64,000 nucleotides of DNA, from positions 9,036-73,035 of the forward strand of contig CATFEX010000029.1 in assembly GCA_949511625.1 (NCBI GenBank), in the 5' to 3' direction. A program made the translations under genes and the position numbers. Source of the stretch: UBA11891 sp003533785. Lineage in GTDB: Bacteria; Bacteroidota; Bacteroidia; Flavobacteriales; Flavobacteriaceae. The notes under the pieces are model-generated. The model did no database searches. It was given only the letters and a program-made list of their open reading frames with translations, and was not told the DNA's origin. Below, piece after piece: positions 16,394 to 26,288 of the stretch (positions are counted from its first letter, which is position 1; each line of letters opens with the position of its first letter).

Positions 16394-17715
16394 GCAATTA
16401 CTTTTTTAAAATTAGCCGTCACTTCTCCAATGTCTCCCGCTCCCAACAAAGCAATTATTCCTTGATTTGGATGCATGCCCAAGGATACTATTTCTTCTTT
16501 TGAGATCATTCCTTTATTTTGTTGTTTGATTTGATCCAACAGAGCTGGTGAACTGACTCCAGGAATGGGTTGTTCACGAGCAGGATAAATTGGCAATAAA
16601 TAAATCTGATCAAATAATGATAATGCAGTAGCGAACGCATCTAAAAAGTTTTGTGTACGACTGTATAAATGCGGTTGAAACACTACAGTTTTTTTCAATT
16701 CTGGATACCTTTCGTTGAGGGTGTTGAATACCGCACGAATTTCAGTAGGATGATGTGCATAGTCATCTACCACTATCGTGTTGGTATGCAACGGATAGAT
16801 GTTCATTCTACGATGAATTCCCCGAAAACTTTTTAAGGCTTCTCGTATTGCTGAGATAGAAATGCCACATTCTGTTGCTAGAGCGGCTGCTGTGAGTGCA
16901 TTATACAAATTGTGTTGCCCCACAACATCAACTAAGAAAGATTCTGACTTAGGCGACCGCAAATAAAAATCAACCCGGTATCCCTCCTCAGTGAGTTTAC
17001 AATTTTCCATCCGGTAGGGCGATGTAGCTGCTGTTCCTAATTTGAGTCCTTCTAGGGCGACGCCAGGCCCAACAATTAATGAGGTCTCTACTTGATTGGC
17101 AAAATCTTCAAAAGCTTTTTCAAAAGCTTTTTTGGAATGGTATATATCAAGATGATCGGGATCAATACTTGTGATGGCAGCATGAGTTGGACGGAGTTTT
17201 AGAAAGGAACGGTCGAACTCATCCGCTTCCACCAAAATATAGGAATCGCCTGTATGAATATAATTTGATTCGTATCCCTGGAGTATGCCACCCACAAAGG
17301 CTGTAAATGACTGTTTTGCTGTTTTAAATATATGACTCAGTATTGCTAGTGTGCTTGTTTTTCCATGGGTGCCAGCTACCGCTACACATGTCTTTGCATT
17401 AGCAATTTGAGCCAAAACATGAGCTCTCTTTTCAATCAAGTATCCCTTTTTTTCAAAATATTGATACCAAGGTTGGTCTTGTTTGATGGCAGCTGTACAC
17501 ACAATAGTTGTGTTTTCAGGATCTACAAAAGCAGGTAATTTTTCAGGCGCAAATTCATACAATACATCTAGCTTATTTTTTTCAAGTTTTTGTGTAACGC
17601 TACTTGGCATTCGGTCATATCCAGCAACAAGATGTCCTAAAGATGTGAAATGTTGTGCTAGGGCTGAATTGCCTATCCCCCCAATACCTAGAAAAAAGTA
17701 ATTTCTTTTTTTCAT
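16390..17715 (-). CDS. murC: UDP-N-acetylmuramate--L-alanine ligase
   Basis: Mur ligase (441 aa) that adds L-alanine to UDP-MurNAc, the first amino-acid step of peptidoglycan precursor synthesis in the cytoplasm. Visible are the N-terminal FLGIGGIGNSALAQ dinucleotide fold, the ATP loop VAGTHGKTST, the DEFDRSF acidic motif, YDAHHP-type YAHHPTEI and the C-terminal LLGAGDIG. It overlaps murG and ftsQ by 4 nt (ATGA) at both ends. The cluster has no ddl or murB between murC and ftsQ. Confidence 0.96.
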   Translation of the reverse strand: MKKRNYFFLGIGGIGNSALAQHFTSLGHLVAGYDRMPSSVTQKLEKNKLDVLYEFAPEKLPAFVDPENTTIVCTAAIKQDQPWYQYFEKKGYLIEKRAHVLAQIANAKTCVAVAGTHGKTSTLAILSHIFKTAKQSFTAFVGGILQGYESNYIHTGDSYILVEADEFDRSFLKLRPTHAAITSIDPDHLDIYHSKKAFEKAFEDFANQVETSLIVGPGVALEGLKLGTAATSPYRMENCKLTEEGYRVDFYLRSPKSESFLVDVVGQHNLYNALTAAALATECGISISAIREALKSFRGIHRRMNIYPLHTNTIVVDDYAHHPTEIRAVFNTLNERYPELKKTVVFQPHLYSRTQNFLDAFATALSLFDQIYLLPIYPAREQPIPGVSSPALLDQIKQQNKGMISKEEIVSLGMHPNQGIIALLGAGDIGEVTANFKKVIA

Positions 17716-18803
17716 ACTGCAGCTAAGGTTTCAATTTCGTCCACAATTTCTTCTACCGCATTGGGTCTTGCCATATTTCGAATATTTTGTCCAAGAATCC
17801 GCATTAAGTCTGAATCGGAACTCAAACTCTCAAAAACAGTTTCAAAATGATGTTTTAGATCTTTTTCTGCTAGAACACGAGCCGCATTTTGAGATTCCAA
17901 TGCTCTGGCATTTTTCATTTGATGATCCTCTGCCACATTGGGAGAAGGAATAAATAATACGGGTTTGCCTACCTGTGTAAGTTCAGCGATAGTACTGGCT
18001 CCTGCTCTACTTATAATGAGGTCAGCAGCTGCATACAATTGGTCCATTCTATTAATAAATGGATATATTTTGTTTGAGGGGGAGCCCTTGGACTGGTATT
18101 CAGAGTAATAAAGTTTCCCACATTGCCATATTACTTGCCACCCTTGGGAATTAAAGTAGGTAAGCTTTTGAGCAATTAATTCGTTGATCTTCAGGGCACC
18201 GAGGCTTCCTCCTAGAATTACTAGTGTTTTTTTATCTGGTACTAGTTCGAAAAAACTTTTTGCTGTCTGAGATTCAATCAAATTAGTACGTAATTCTTTT
18301 CGAGTAGGATTCCCTGTGACTATGAGTTTATTTTTAGGGAAGAATCGCTCCATCCCCGCATAACAAACTGCAATTCTATTGACAATTCTGCCTAATAATC
18401 GATTGGTAATTCCTGGGAAGGAATTTTGTTCTTGAATCAAACTAGGAGTGCCCAACAAACTGGCAACAAATACCATCGGACCGCTGGCAAAACCGCCCGT
18501 CCCAATAACAAATTGCGGCCGATAACGAATAAAATAGAAAAAAGAATGAAGCACACTTACTATCAACTTCACTGGAAAAAGAATATTTCTAAAAAAGTGT
18601 TTACGATGGAGCCCATCGATCCAAAGCCCCCGTATTGGATATTCTGCCTCGGGAACTTTTTCCATTTCCATTTTACCGTATGCGCCAATAAATAGGATTT
18701 GTATTTCTGGCGAGCGCTGTCTTAACGTATCTGCAATGGCTAAAGCAGGGTATATGTGCCCTCCAGTACCTCCTCCCGATATGATGATTCTATTCAATTT
18801 CAC
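17712..18803 (-). CDS. murG: UDP-N-acetylglucosamine--undecaprenyl-pyrophosphoryl-MurNAc-pentapeptide GlcNAc transferase
   Basis: GT28 glycosyltransferase (363 aa) on the inner face of the membrane that converts lipid I to lipid II. Glycine loops ISGGGTGGHIYPALAIA and IGTGGFASGPMVF, the SLIQEQNSFPG acceptor motif, VILGGSLGALKIN and the UDP-GlcNAc site RAGASTIAELTQVGKP are intact. The start overlaps the end of ftsW by 14 nt and the end overlaps murC by 4 nt. Confidence 0.97.
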   Translation of the reverse strand: MKLNRIIISGGGTGGHIYPALAIADTLRQRSPEIQILFIGAYGKMEMEKVPEAEYPIRGLWIDGLHRKHFFRNILFPVKLIVSVLHSFFYFIRYRPQFVIGTGGFASGPMVFVASLLGTPSLIQEQNSFPGITNRLLGRIVNRIAVCYAGMERFFPKNKLIVTGNPTRKELRTNLIESQTAKSFFELVPDKKTLVILGGSLGALKINELIAQKLTYFNSQGWQVIWQCGKLYYSEYQSKGSPSNKIYPFINRMDQLYAAADLIISRAGASTIAELTQVGKPVLFIPSPNVAEDHQMKNARALESQNAARVLAEKDLKHHFETVFESLSSDSDLMRILGQNIRNMARPNAVEEIVDEIETLAAV

Positions 18804-19974
18804 TTAGTTCGGCTAAAGGGTTATTTGATGGTGTTTCTGAAGCACGAATATTGACGCTCACACTAAGAAGAATTCCCAATGCAATACAGGTCATCCAAGC
18901 AGAAGTACCCCCGCTACTTATGAGTGGCAGTGTTTGTCCAGTAACCGGAAGCACTTGTAAAGCAACACCCATATTAATCAGGGCTTGAAAGACAATGGGT
19001 AGTCCCATCCCAACGGCCAAGAGTTTTCCAAAACTATCCGAGGTCTTATAGGCTACTACAACCACTCTAAACAACAATACGAGATAGAGAAACAAAAGCA
19101 TACAGCCACCTATCAATCCATATTCTTCTATAATTATTGCATAAATAAAATCCGATGAACTTTGAGGCAAGAAATTTTTCATCACACTTTTTCCAGCACC
19201 TACTCCTAATAAACCGCCAGAAGCTACCGCAATTTTGGCACGTTCAATTTGATAATTTCCGCTGGCCTCATCTCCAGAAGAAAAGTTTTCTATGCGATTC
19301 ATCCAAGTATCGATCCGATTGGGAAATTGATTTGGAAAGGCTTTTACAGCAAGTATAAAAATCAAAAACCCAACCAGTCCTCCAGCAATGATCCCTAATA
19401 AATATCGATTGGGGTGGCGACCTAAAAATGCCATAACAAAAGCCATTAAAAAAAGAAGTGCGGCAGTAGAAAAATTAGCAGGTAGTATGATAAAAACAAA
19501 ACTGAAAATGGGAAGCCACAGCATCAAAAAGGAGCGCCCAAAAGACTGGGATTGCCCTTCATATTTAGATAAATAGTAAGCAACATAGGTCAATAAGGAA
19601 ACGAAGGCTAGAGTTGAAGTCTGAAAACTCAAACCCAGAACCGGAATTCGTAGCCAGCGGCTGGCATTGGCTCCAGCAATTAGGGTTCCTTGAGAAGCCG
19701 TGTAGAGCAATAGTAAGAAAACCAAAGGAAGGGACAGTATAGAAATCCCCTTAAAATAATTGTATGGAATTCTATGAATTAAAAACATCAGGAAAAAACC
19801 AAAGACAAGTATAATGGCATGCTTAATTAGATAGCCTGTAGGTGTTCCAACCCCTACCACATAGGAGAGATTGGTACTGGCACTGTAAACAGGTAAAAAT
19901 GAAAAGACCGCTAATAGGGTTACCACTCCCCAGAGCACCTTATCACCTTTAAAATGTTTTAAGAGGTTGATCAT
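18790..19974 (-). CDS. ftsW: lipid II polymerase FtsW (SEDS family)
   Basis: Multi-pass membrane protein (394 aa, about ten helices) of the SEDS family that polymerises septal glycan together with FtsI. Family segments seen are GASRWLRIPVLGLSFQ-like NASRWLRIPVLGLSFQ, QIERAKIAVASGGLLGVG, DFIYAIIIEEYGLIGG and the C-terminal LPLISSGGTSAWMTCIALGILL. It abuts murD without a gap. The pairing with ftsI in the same operon supports FtsW rather than RodA. Confidence 0.95.
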   Translation of the reverse strand: MINLLKHFKGDKVLWGVVTLLAVFSFLPVYSASTNLSYVVGVGTPTGYLIKHAIILVFGFFLMFLIHRIPYNYFKGISILSLPLVFLLLLYTASQGTLIAGANASRWLRIPVLGLSFQTSTLAFVSLLTYVAYYLSKYEGQSQSFGRSFLMLWLPIFSFVFIILPANFSTAALLFLMAFVMAFLGRHPNRYLLGIIAGGLVGFLIFILAVKAFPNQFPNRIDTWMNRIENFSSGDEASGNYQIERAKIAVASGGLLGVGAGKSVMKNFLPQSSSDFIYAIIIEEYGLIGGCMLLFLYLVLLFRVVVVAYKTSDSFGKLLAVGMGLPIVFQALINMGVALQVLPVTGQTLPLISSGGTSAWMTCIALGILLSVSVNIRASETPSNNPLAELSEIE

Positions 19975-21318
19975 TTATAAATTTCTAACCGCATTAATGA
20001 ACTGATTGCCTCGGTCTTCATAATTATCAAATAAGTCGAAACTGGCACAGGCGGGAGACAACAGTATATTTTCATTTGGCTGGGCAATCTTTGAAGCAAT
20101 CTTAACTGCTTCTTCCATTGATTGTGTTTCAATGATGACATCCACAACTTTTTCAAATGTTCCAAACAACTTCTCGTTATTGACCCCAAGACATACTATT
20201 GCTTTCACTTTTTCGTGTACCAGGGGTAATAGCTCTTCGTATTCATTTCCTTTATCTATCCCTCCAGCAATCCAAACTGTTGATTTTTCCATACTCTCTA
20301 GAGCAAAGAAGGCAGCATTTACATTGGTGGCTTTCGAGTCATTGATAAATTGCTTTTTTTGAATTTTTAGCACTTTTTCCAGACGGTGTGGAACCCCTTG
20401 AAATGTTGATAAGCTTTCCCTAATCACAGATTTACTAATCTTTAATAGATCTGCAATTGTGGCGGCAGCCATCGCATTGAGCAGATTATGGCGCCCTTGT
20501 AACGCAAAAGAATTTGTGGGTATCATAGTTGTCTTTTTTTCGTTTTGTATTTGAATATGGTCTTCAGAAAGTGTGGTTTGCCTTGTAGACTCCTCGTTGT
20601 TTTTGAATCCGAAAGGATGTAGAGTACTTTTGAAAGATGCTGATAGGATGTGATCGCTCAGGTTCTTGTCGTCTGCATTGTAGACCAGAAAGTTGGAAGC
20701 TTGTTGTGCTGTGGCAATTTTTAATTTGGATTTGATGTACAAACCAAAATCATTTTCATAACGGTCCAAATGATCGGGAGTTATATTGGTAATGGCAGCG
20801 ATGTGTGGAGCAAACTTTTGAATATGATCCAACTGAAAACTGCTAATCTCCAATACAAATACATCGTAATTGTTTTCAGCGATTTGGCGGGCAAAACTCG
20901 TCCCGATATTTCCTGCCAAGCCCACGTGTAGTCCGGCATTTTTCAGGATATGATGGGTAAGCATTGTGGTGGTAGTTTTGCCATTACTCCCAGTAATTCC
21001 AATTAACAAAGCATCAGTATATTGAGCGGCGAATTCCAGCTCAGAAAGTATGGGAATATTCAACGCTTCCAACTGAGTTACTATAGACGCATTATTTGGA
21101 ATTCCAGGGCTTTTCATAACCCAATGGGCGTCTTTCATCTGTTCCAGGTCGTGTTGGTTTTCTTCCCACAGAATTGCATTTTTTTGTAGGGTGTCTTTGG
21201 CTATTGAAGACAATGAATTCTGATCGGATACAAATACATGAAACCCTTTACGTTTGGCTAGTAGTGCTGTACCAATTCCACTTTCTCCTCCCCCTAAAAT
21301 GACTCCCTTCTTTTCCAT
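19975..21318 (-). CDS. murD: UDP-N-acetylmuramoylalanine--D-glutamate ligase
   Basis: Mur ligase (447 aa) adding D-glutamate to UDP-MurNAc-L-Ala. The N-terminal GVILGGGESGIGTALLAK, the ATP loop GITGSNGKTTT, ITPDHLDRYE, NDSKATN and the C-terminal LLSPACASFDLFDNYEDRG identify it. The frame is open upstream to 21375, but ATG at 21318 is chosen because homologues begin directly at the ILGGGESG strand and because this ATG shares a base with the mraY stop (TGATG). Confidence 0.96.
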   Translation of the reverse strand: MEKKGVILGGGESGIGTALLAKRKGFHVFVSDQNSLSSIAKDTLQKNAILWEENQHDLEQMKDAHWVMKSPGIPNNASIVTQLEALNIPILSELEFAAQYTDALLIGITGSNGKTTTTMLTHHILKNAGLHVGLAGNIGTSFARQIAENNYDVFVLEISSFQLDHIQKFAPHIAAITNITPDHLDRYENDFGLYIKSKLKIATAQQASNFLVYNADDKNLSDHILSASFKSTLHPFGFKNNEESTRQTTLSEDHIQIQNEKKTTMIPTNSFALQGRHNLLNAMAAATIADLLKISKSVIRESLSTFQGVPHRLEKVLKIQKKQFINDSKATNVNAAFFALESMEKSTVWIAGGIDKGNEYEELLPLVHEKVKAIVCLGVNNEKLFGTFEKVVDVIIETQSMEEAVKIASKIAQPNENILLSPACASFDLFDNYEDRGNQFINAVRNL

Positions 21319-22541
21319 CAACGTATTTTTAGAGTTACGATTGATAAAACGGCGAGTAGAATTCCAACGATCCAAAATCGAGCGACTATTTTACTTTCAT
21401 GAAATCCTTTCTTTTGGAAATGATGATGTAAAGGAGACATTAAAAATATCCGTCTTCCATCGCCCCATTTCTTTCGACTGTACTTGAAATATCCAACCTG
21501 TAGGATAACCGAAAGTGCTTCTATTAAGAATATACCACAGAGAATAGGTAGAAGAAGTTCTTTGCGAACCATTATTGCGATTACGGATATTAGTGCGCCA
21601 ATGGTTAAGCTCCCTGTATCTCCCATAAAAATGGATGCGGGATAGGTATTATACCATAAAAATCCAATGAGTGATCCCAAAAAAGAAGCTACAAAAATTG
21701 TGACCTCTCCCACTTTCGGAATAAACATAATATTGAGATAATCGGCGAAAATGAGATTCCCAGAAACCCAGGCAAAGACTCCCAATGCAAATACCATAAT
21801 CGCGGAACTTCCAGCGGCCAAACCATCGATTCCGTCAGTAAGGTTGGCCCCATTGGAAACAGCTGTAATAATAAAGACTACAATAGGAATGAACAGCAAC
21901 CAAGACCACTTCTTATAATGGTCATCCATCAATAGGGAAGCATAATTGAATTCGTTATCCTTAAGCATCGGAATGGTTGTCAGTGTGGATTTGATAGCAG
22001 GCTGAAAGCGATCTTGAATGTCTTCGATCGCCATTGATTTTTGAAGCTGATCATGTTTTTCTTGGCGCACGGTCACTCCTGGATGAAAATAGAGAACACT
22101 ACCAATAAATATCCCCAGTATGATTTGACCAAAAACCTTGAATCTTCCCTTCAATCCGTCTTTATCTTTTTTAAATATTTTGATATAATCATCTACCCCC
22201 CCAATCGTCCCCATCCATAATGTGGTTACAATCAATAATTGGATATAGATATTATCCAGCTTTGCCAAAAGAAAGACAGGGACCAGAGTAAATAAGATTA
22301 TCATCACACCTCCCATAGTAGGAGTTCCTGCTTTTTCTTTTTGTCCATCCAAACCAAGGTCGCGTATGGATTCTCCGACTTGCTTGGATTGAAGAAATGA
22401 AATGATGCGCTTTCCAAAAATAGTGGTGAGTAGTAGTGAGAAAATAACTGATAAAGCCGCTCTAAAAGATAAAAATCCAAAAAGACTCGCTCCAGGAAGT
22501 GCGTATTGTTGTTCTAAATAATTGAATAGATAATAGAGCAT
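21318..22541 (-). CDS. mraY: phospho-N-acetylmuramoyl-pentapeptide transferase
   Basis: Polytopic membrane enzyme (407 aa) that transfers phospho-MurNAc-pentapeptide to undecaprenyl phosphate, giving lipid I. The signature motifs GTPTMGG, DDYIKIFKKDKDGL, the NLTDGIDGLAAGSSA block with catalytic aspartates and FMGDTGSLTIGA are present, as is the SPLHHHFQKKG loop. It is about 45 residues longer than the E. coli enzyme because of an insertion around residues 155-215, which is usual in Bacteroidota. Confidence 0.97.
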   Translation of the reverse strand: MLYYLFNYLEQQYALPGASLFGFLSFRAALSVIFSLLLTTIFGKRIISFLQSKQVGESIRDLGLDGQKEKAGTPTMGGVMIILFTLVPVFLLAKLDNIYIQLLIVTTLWMGTIGGVDDYIKIFKKDKDGLKGRFKVFGQIILGIFIGSVLYFHPGVTVRQEKHDQLQKSMAIEDIQDRFQPAIKSTLTTIPMLKDNEFNYASLLMDDHYKKWSWLLFIPIVVFIITAVSNGANLTDGIDGLAAGSSAIMVFALGVFAWVSGNLIFADYLNIMFIPKVGEVTIFVASFLGSLIGFLWYNTYPASIFMGDTGSLTIGALISVIAIMVRKELLLPILCGIFLIEALSVILQVGYFKYSRKKWGDGRRIFLMSPLHHHFQKKGFHESKIVARFWIVGILLAVLSIVTLKIR

Positions 22542-22542
22542 A

Positions 22543-24003
22543 TTAGTCGGAGTTGGAAAAAATTTGTTTAGCTATTTCGTAGTCATTGAAGGGTATTTTA
22601 TTTCCCTTTACTTCTTGATAGGTTTCATGCCCTTTTCCAGCAATTAATACGATATCATTCGGTTTTGAAAATTGAAAAGCCGCTTGAATAGCTTCTTTCC
22701 TATCTTCTATTACGAGTGTTTTTTTATACGCCTCTGGGGAAACACCTTCACGCATTTCGTTTAAAATTTGATGCGGGTCTTCGGTTCGTGGATTGTCTGA
22801 AGTAAAGATGACTTGGTTGCTTTTTTGTGCTGCAACAAAGCCCATTTTAGGACGCTTTTCTTGGTCCCTGTTGCCCCCACAGCCCACCACGGTGATCAGA
22901 GATTCATTGTTGGTGCGTATTTCATTAATGGTCTCAAGAGTAAGTGACAAAGCGTCTGGGGTATGGGCATAGTCTACAATGACAAATCTGTTCTGGGCGC
23001 CTTGATGGACTTGAAAACGTCCAGGAACCGACTCCAATTGACTAATTGCGCTCATACTATCAAGTGGATCAAGACCCAATAAATCGGTCACCGCATAGAC
23101 CGCAATGATATTGGAGGCATTGAATCTACCAACTAAAGGTGTCCATAATTCTGTTTCTTTAATTTTCAACAACATCCCCCCAAACTGCTGCTCCAATACC
23201 TTAACAGGGAAATCTGCGTAATTTTTAATTGCATAAGTATAGGTTTTGGCTTTGCAGTTCTGAACCATCACTACTCCATTTTTGTCATCTGCATTGATGA
23301 GAGCAAAAGCTTGCTGAGGCAGTTGATCAAAAAATCTTTTTTTTGTGTCTCGGTAGGCAGCAAAAGTTTTGTGATAGTCAAGGTGATCATGGGTTAGGTT
23401 GGTAAAGACACCGCCGGAAAAAGAAATCCCTGAAATTCTTTCTTGAGCAATCCCATGCGAGGAAACTTCCATAAAGCAATGGGTAATTCCCGCTTTTTTC
23501 ATTGCTGCCAGGTGGGCTTGGATTTGAAGGGGATCTGGAGTGGTGTGGGTTGCTTCTTTTTCAAATCCACCAAAACATACTTTTACGGTAGATAAAAGAC
23601 CAGCAGGATAGCCCAAAGATTCGAACAATCCGTAGAGCATAGTGGCTACCGAAGTTTTTCCATTGGTACCAGTAACACCAATGACCTTTAAGTCGTACGA
23701 GGGGTTTCCATAGAAGTTTGAAGCCAAAATACCCAATGCCTTATGACTGTCTTGCACTTGCAAGTATGTACATCGGTCGTCTAAGGTGGAGGGAAGTACT
23801 TCACACAATACGGAAATGGCTCCCCCTTCTATAGCCGATTCTATGTAGTCGTGCCCATCCAACCCTTCTCCTTTCAAGGCCACAAAAAGAGACTGCGATT
23901 CCACAGCTCTAGAGTCGAATGTAACTGATTTAATCTGCTGTTGCAACTCCCCAAAAACAGCTTCCAAGGATACTTTATACAACAAGTCTTTCAGTATTAT
24001 CAT
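22543..24003 (-). CDS. murE: UDP-N-acetylmuramoyl-L-alanyl-D-glutamate--2,6-diaminopimelate ligase
   Basis: Mur ligase (486 aa) adding the third stem residue. The ATP loop GVTGTNGKTSVATML, THTTPDPLQ, EVSSHGIAQERI and the amino-acid selectivity motif DNPRTEDP are present. DNPR is the meso-diaminopimelate signature, so the wall is predicted to be of the usual Gram-negative DAP type, in line with the Mpl ligase at 42244. It overlaps ftsI by ATGA and is separated from mraY by 1 nt. Confidence 0.97.
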   Translation of the reverse strand: MIILKDLLYKVSLEAVFGELQQQIKSVTFDSRAVESQSLFVALKGEGLDGHDYIESAIEGGAISVLCEVLPSTLDDRCTYLQVQDSHKALGILASNFYGNPSYDLKVIGVTGTNGKTSVATMLYGLFESLGYPAGLLSTVKVCFGGFEKEATHTTPDPLQIQAHLAAMKKAGITHCFMEVSSHGIAQERISGISFSGGVFTNLTHDHLDYHKTFAAYRDTKKRFFDQLPQQAFALINADDKNGVVMVQNCKAKTYTYAIKNYADFPVKVLEQQFGGMLLKIKETELWTPLVGRFNASNIIAVYAVTDLLGLDPLDSMSAISQLESVPGRFQVHQGAQNRFVIVDYAHTPDALSLTLETINEIRTNNESLITVVGCGGNRDQEKRPKMGFVAAQKSNQVIFTSDNPRTEDPHQILNEMREGVSPEAYKKTLVIEDRKEAIQAAFQFSKPNDIVLIAGKGHETYQEVKGNKIPFNDYEIAKQIFSNSD

Positions 24004-25982
24004 GACAATTCGATCAATAGATTTTTGACAGTGTGAGAAGGAGTCCCCGCCTGAATTGATTGCCGTACGACTACTCCATTTCCTTTTGTTGTGAGTTTTA
24101 TTCCTAAACTTTTTGCCACTTGTTCGGCTTCCGTCTTTGTCATTCCAATCAAACTAGGCAAGGGAACCTCAGAAGAAATTGTTCTTTGGGTTTCCAAGGC
24201 TTCTATTTCAGCATTGGTGATTCGTATTTCTTTAGGGGTATTGGTGTAAATTTTCTTGGCTATCTTTTTAAAAACAGGGGCTGCCACAGTAGCGCCATAG
24301 TAGCCTTTCTTTTTGTTTGGTTTATGAATCACTACAATACAAGAATACCTTGGGGCATTTGCTGGAAAATAACCAACAAAACTTGATATATACTGTACAT
24401 TATCCGTGGTATAATCTACCTGGCAAGTACCCGTCTTTCCAGCCAAGGGTAGAACTTCATCTTTTATTTGGTGTGCCGTTCCCCATTTTTTGTCCACTAC
24501 ATTGAACATCATTTGTTGGGCTTTTTCAACTGTTTGCTGCGAGCATATAGCAGGGTTTAATATTTCTTTACGAAAAACTTTTTCTGGACGATTTCCTAAG
24601 CGACTGATTTGTTTCAAAAATTTGGGCTTCACCATTTCTCCTCCATTCGCAATAGCATTGTAAAATGTAAGAGTCTGGAGGGGGGTCAGCGCAACTCCAT
24701 ACCCATAGGCCATCCAAGGTAAATCTAGCCCATCCCAAGTGGAATCTGTTGGATAAGGAATTTTGGGCTTCGCTTCCCCTTTAATAGATATCCCAAGGGG
24801 TTTGTTCAGTCCCATATTGTAGAGACGATTAACAAATTGCTCTGGATTATTTTTATAATTATCATAGACGATTTTTACAACGCCCGTGTTCGATGACACT
24901 TCGAATACTTTCCCGACTGTTAAAGTTCCGTAGCCTCCTCTTTTGGAATCTCTTACTTTAAACTTGTTATAGAAAGTTAGTTCCCCTTTTCCCGTATGAA
25001 TTTTATCATCTACATCCACCACCCCATCTTCTAAAGCAGCAATCATCGCCATCAATTTGAAGGTTGAACCAGGCTCGTGAGCCTCTCCTACGGCATAATT
25101 TAATTTTTCATAATAGGTGCCTTTGGATGTTCGTCCTAGATTTACAATGGCTTTCACGTTCCCAGAATGGGTCTCCATTACCACTACCGTTCCGTGATCT
25201 GCTTCAAATCTTTCCAACTGCTGCAACAAAGCCTTATGAGCAATGTCTTGTATGTTGACATTGATCGTTGTATGCAAATCAAAACCCGATGTAGGTTCTT
25301 TTTCATTACTATCATTAATGGGCTTCCATTGTCCGTTGGCAATTTTTTGCTTTAGTCTTCGTCCTGGCTCTCCTCTCAGATATTGACCAAATGCGCCTTC
25401 CAGTCCCACACGAAGAAAATACCCTGAAGGATCGCGCATTTCATATCCCACGGTTCGTTCAGCAACTTTACCTAAGGGATGTTCTCGGACGAGTTGTTGC
25501 TCTACTATTAAGCCTCCTTTATAGGAAGGGAGTTTTAAAATGGAGAAATTCTTTAGGGTTTGATATTCCGAATAGTTCATGTTTTTTGCAAGGAGGAAAT
25601 AGCGATTTTTTTGTTTCCTCGCCTTTTGTAAACGGCTTAAAAAATAAGTTTTGGATGCCCCAAAAAAAGAAGCCAATTCGGTTGCCAAAGCGTTTTTGTG
25701 AGTTTCAAAAATCGCATTAGACACTACCATAGCATCCCATCGCAATTCATAGCGAGGGACAGTAGTCGCTAATATACTCCCGTCGTCGGCATAAATATTT
25801 CCTCGACTCGCGTCTAGAACAACACTTTTTAAAGTGCTCGCTTCCAATTTGGAAGTATACAACTCACCTTGGACCCATTGGATATAAAATAACTTGCCTA
25901 CAAGAACCAAAGCAAATAGAACCAAGCCCACTACGACCAGGTACACTCTCGACATGATTCTATTTTGGGCTGAGTATTTCAT
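24000..25982 (-). CDS. ftsI: septal peptidoglycan transpeptidase FtsI (PBP3-type) with C-terminal PASTA domain
   Basis: Class B penicillin-binding protein (660 aa). One N-terminal transmembrane helix (about 12-34), a dimerisation/pedestal domain (RGNIYADDGSILAT), and a transpeptidase domain with SxxK at S306-K309 (EPGSTFKL), SxN as SSNTG (about 364) and KTGT (about 515). The last 60 residues (LPSLIGMTKTEAEQVAKSLG) form a single PASTA domain, which E. coli FtsI lacks but Bacteroidota homologues commonly have. It cross-links septal glycan with FtsW, encoded in the same operon. Confidence 0.96.
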   Translation of the reverse strand: MKYSAQNRIMSRVYLVVVGLVLFALVLVGKLFYIQWVQGELYTSKLEASTLKSVVLDASRGNIYADDGSILATTVPRYELRWDAMVVSNAIFETHKNALATELASFFGASKTYFLSRLQKARKQKNRYFLLAKNMNYSEYQTLKNFSILKLPSYKGGLIVEQQLVREHPLGKVAERTVGYEMRDPSGYFLRVGLEGAFGQYLRGEPGRRLKQKIANGQWKPINDSNEKEPTSGFDLHTTINVNIQDIAHKALLQQLERFEADHGTVVVMETHSGNVKAIVNLGRTSKGTYYEKLNYAVGEAHEPGSTFKLMAMIAALEDGVVDVDDKIHTGKGELTFYNKFKVRDSKRGGYGTLTVGKVFEVSSNTGVVKIVYDNYKNNPEQFVNRLYNMGLNKPLGISIKGEAKPKIPYPTDSTWDGLDLPWMAYGYGVALTPLQTLTFYNAIANGGEMVKPKFLKQISRLGNRPEKVFRKEILNPAICSQQTVEKAQQMMFNVVDKKWGTAHQIKDEVLPLAGKTGTCQVDYTTDNVQYISSFVGYFPANAPRYSCIVVIHKPNKKKGYYGATVAAPVFKKIAKKIYTNTPKEIRITNAEIEALETQRTISSEVPLPSLIGMTKTEAEQVAKSLGIKLTTKGNGVVVRQSIQAGTPSHTVKNLLIELS

Positions 25983-26288
25983 TTATTCTACAATTATCTT
26001 TACGGGAGGTTCTTGCGATGCTTTCACTCCCTTTTCTCTCAAAACAGCAGCAACCTTGGTCTCCATTTTCAAGCGCATCAAGTGTGATCGTTTTTCTACA
26101 AACTGACTTTTTAGTGCTTTTAATTCTTCGTTGAGCTGAGCTATTTTAAAAATCTTACTATCGGCCTGATGCCCACTCTCTATCATTATCATTGCCAGAA
26201 GAGAAAGTGAGAAAACAAAGCGCCAATTGCGAAGTGCTCCTTCTTTGAGAAGAAATTCCATGTTCAGGAAAGCGAGAATTTGTTTCAT
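25983..26288 (-). CDS. ftsL: FtsL-like cell division protein
   Basis: A 101-aa bitopic protein with one membrane helix (about 23-37) and a following coiled-coil-prone stretch (KIAQLNEELKALKSQFVEK), ending in a short basic tail. Sequence identity among FtsL proteins is very low. The assignment rests on size, topology and the invariant position between rsmH and ftsI. In E. coli FtsL forms a coiled coil with FtsB and FtsQ. Its ATG region overlaps the rsmH stop by 4 nt. Confidence 0.87.
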   Translation of the reverse strand: MKQILAFLNMEFLLKEGALRNWRFVFSLSLLAMIMIESGHQADSKIFKIAQLNEELKALKSQFVEKRSHLMRLKMETKVAAVLREKGVKASQEPPVKIIVE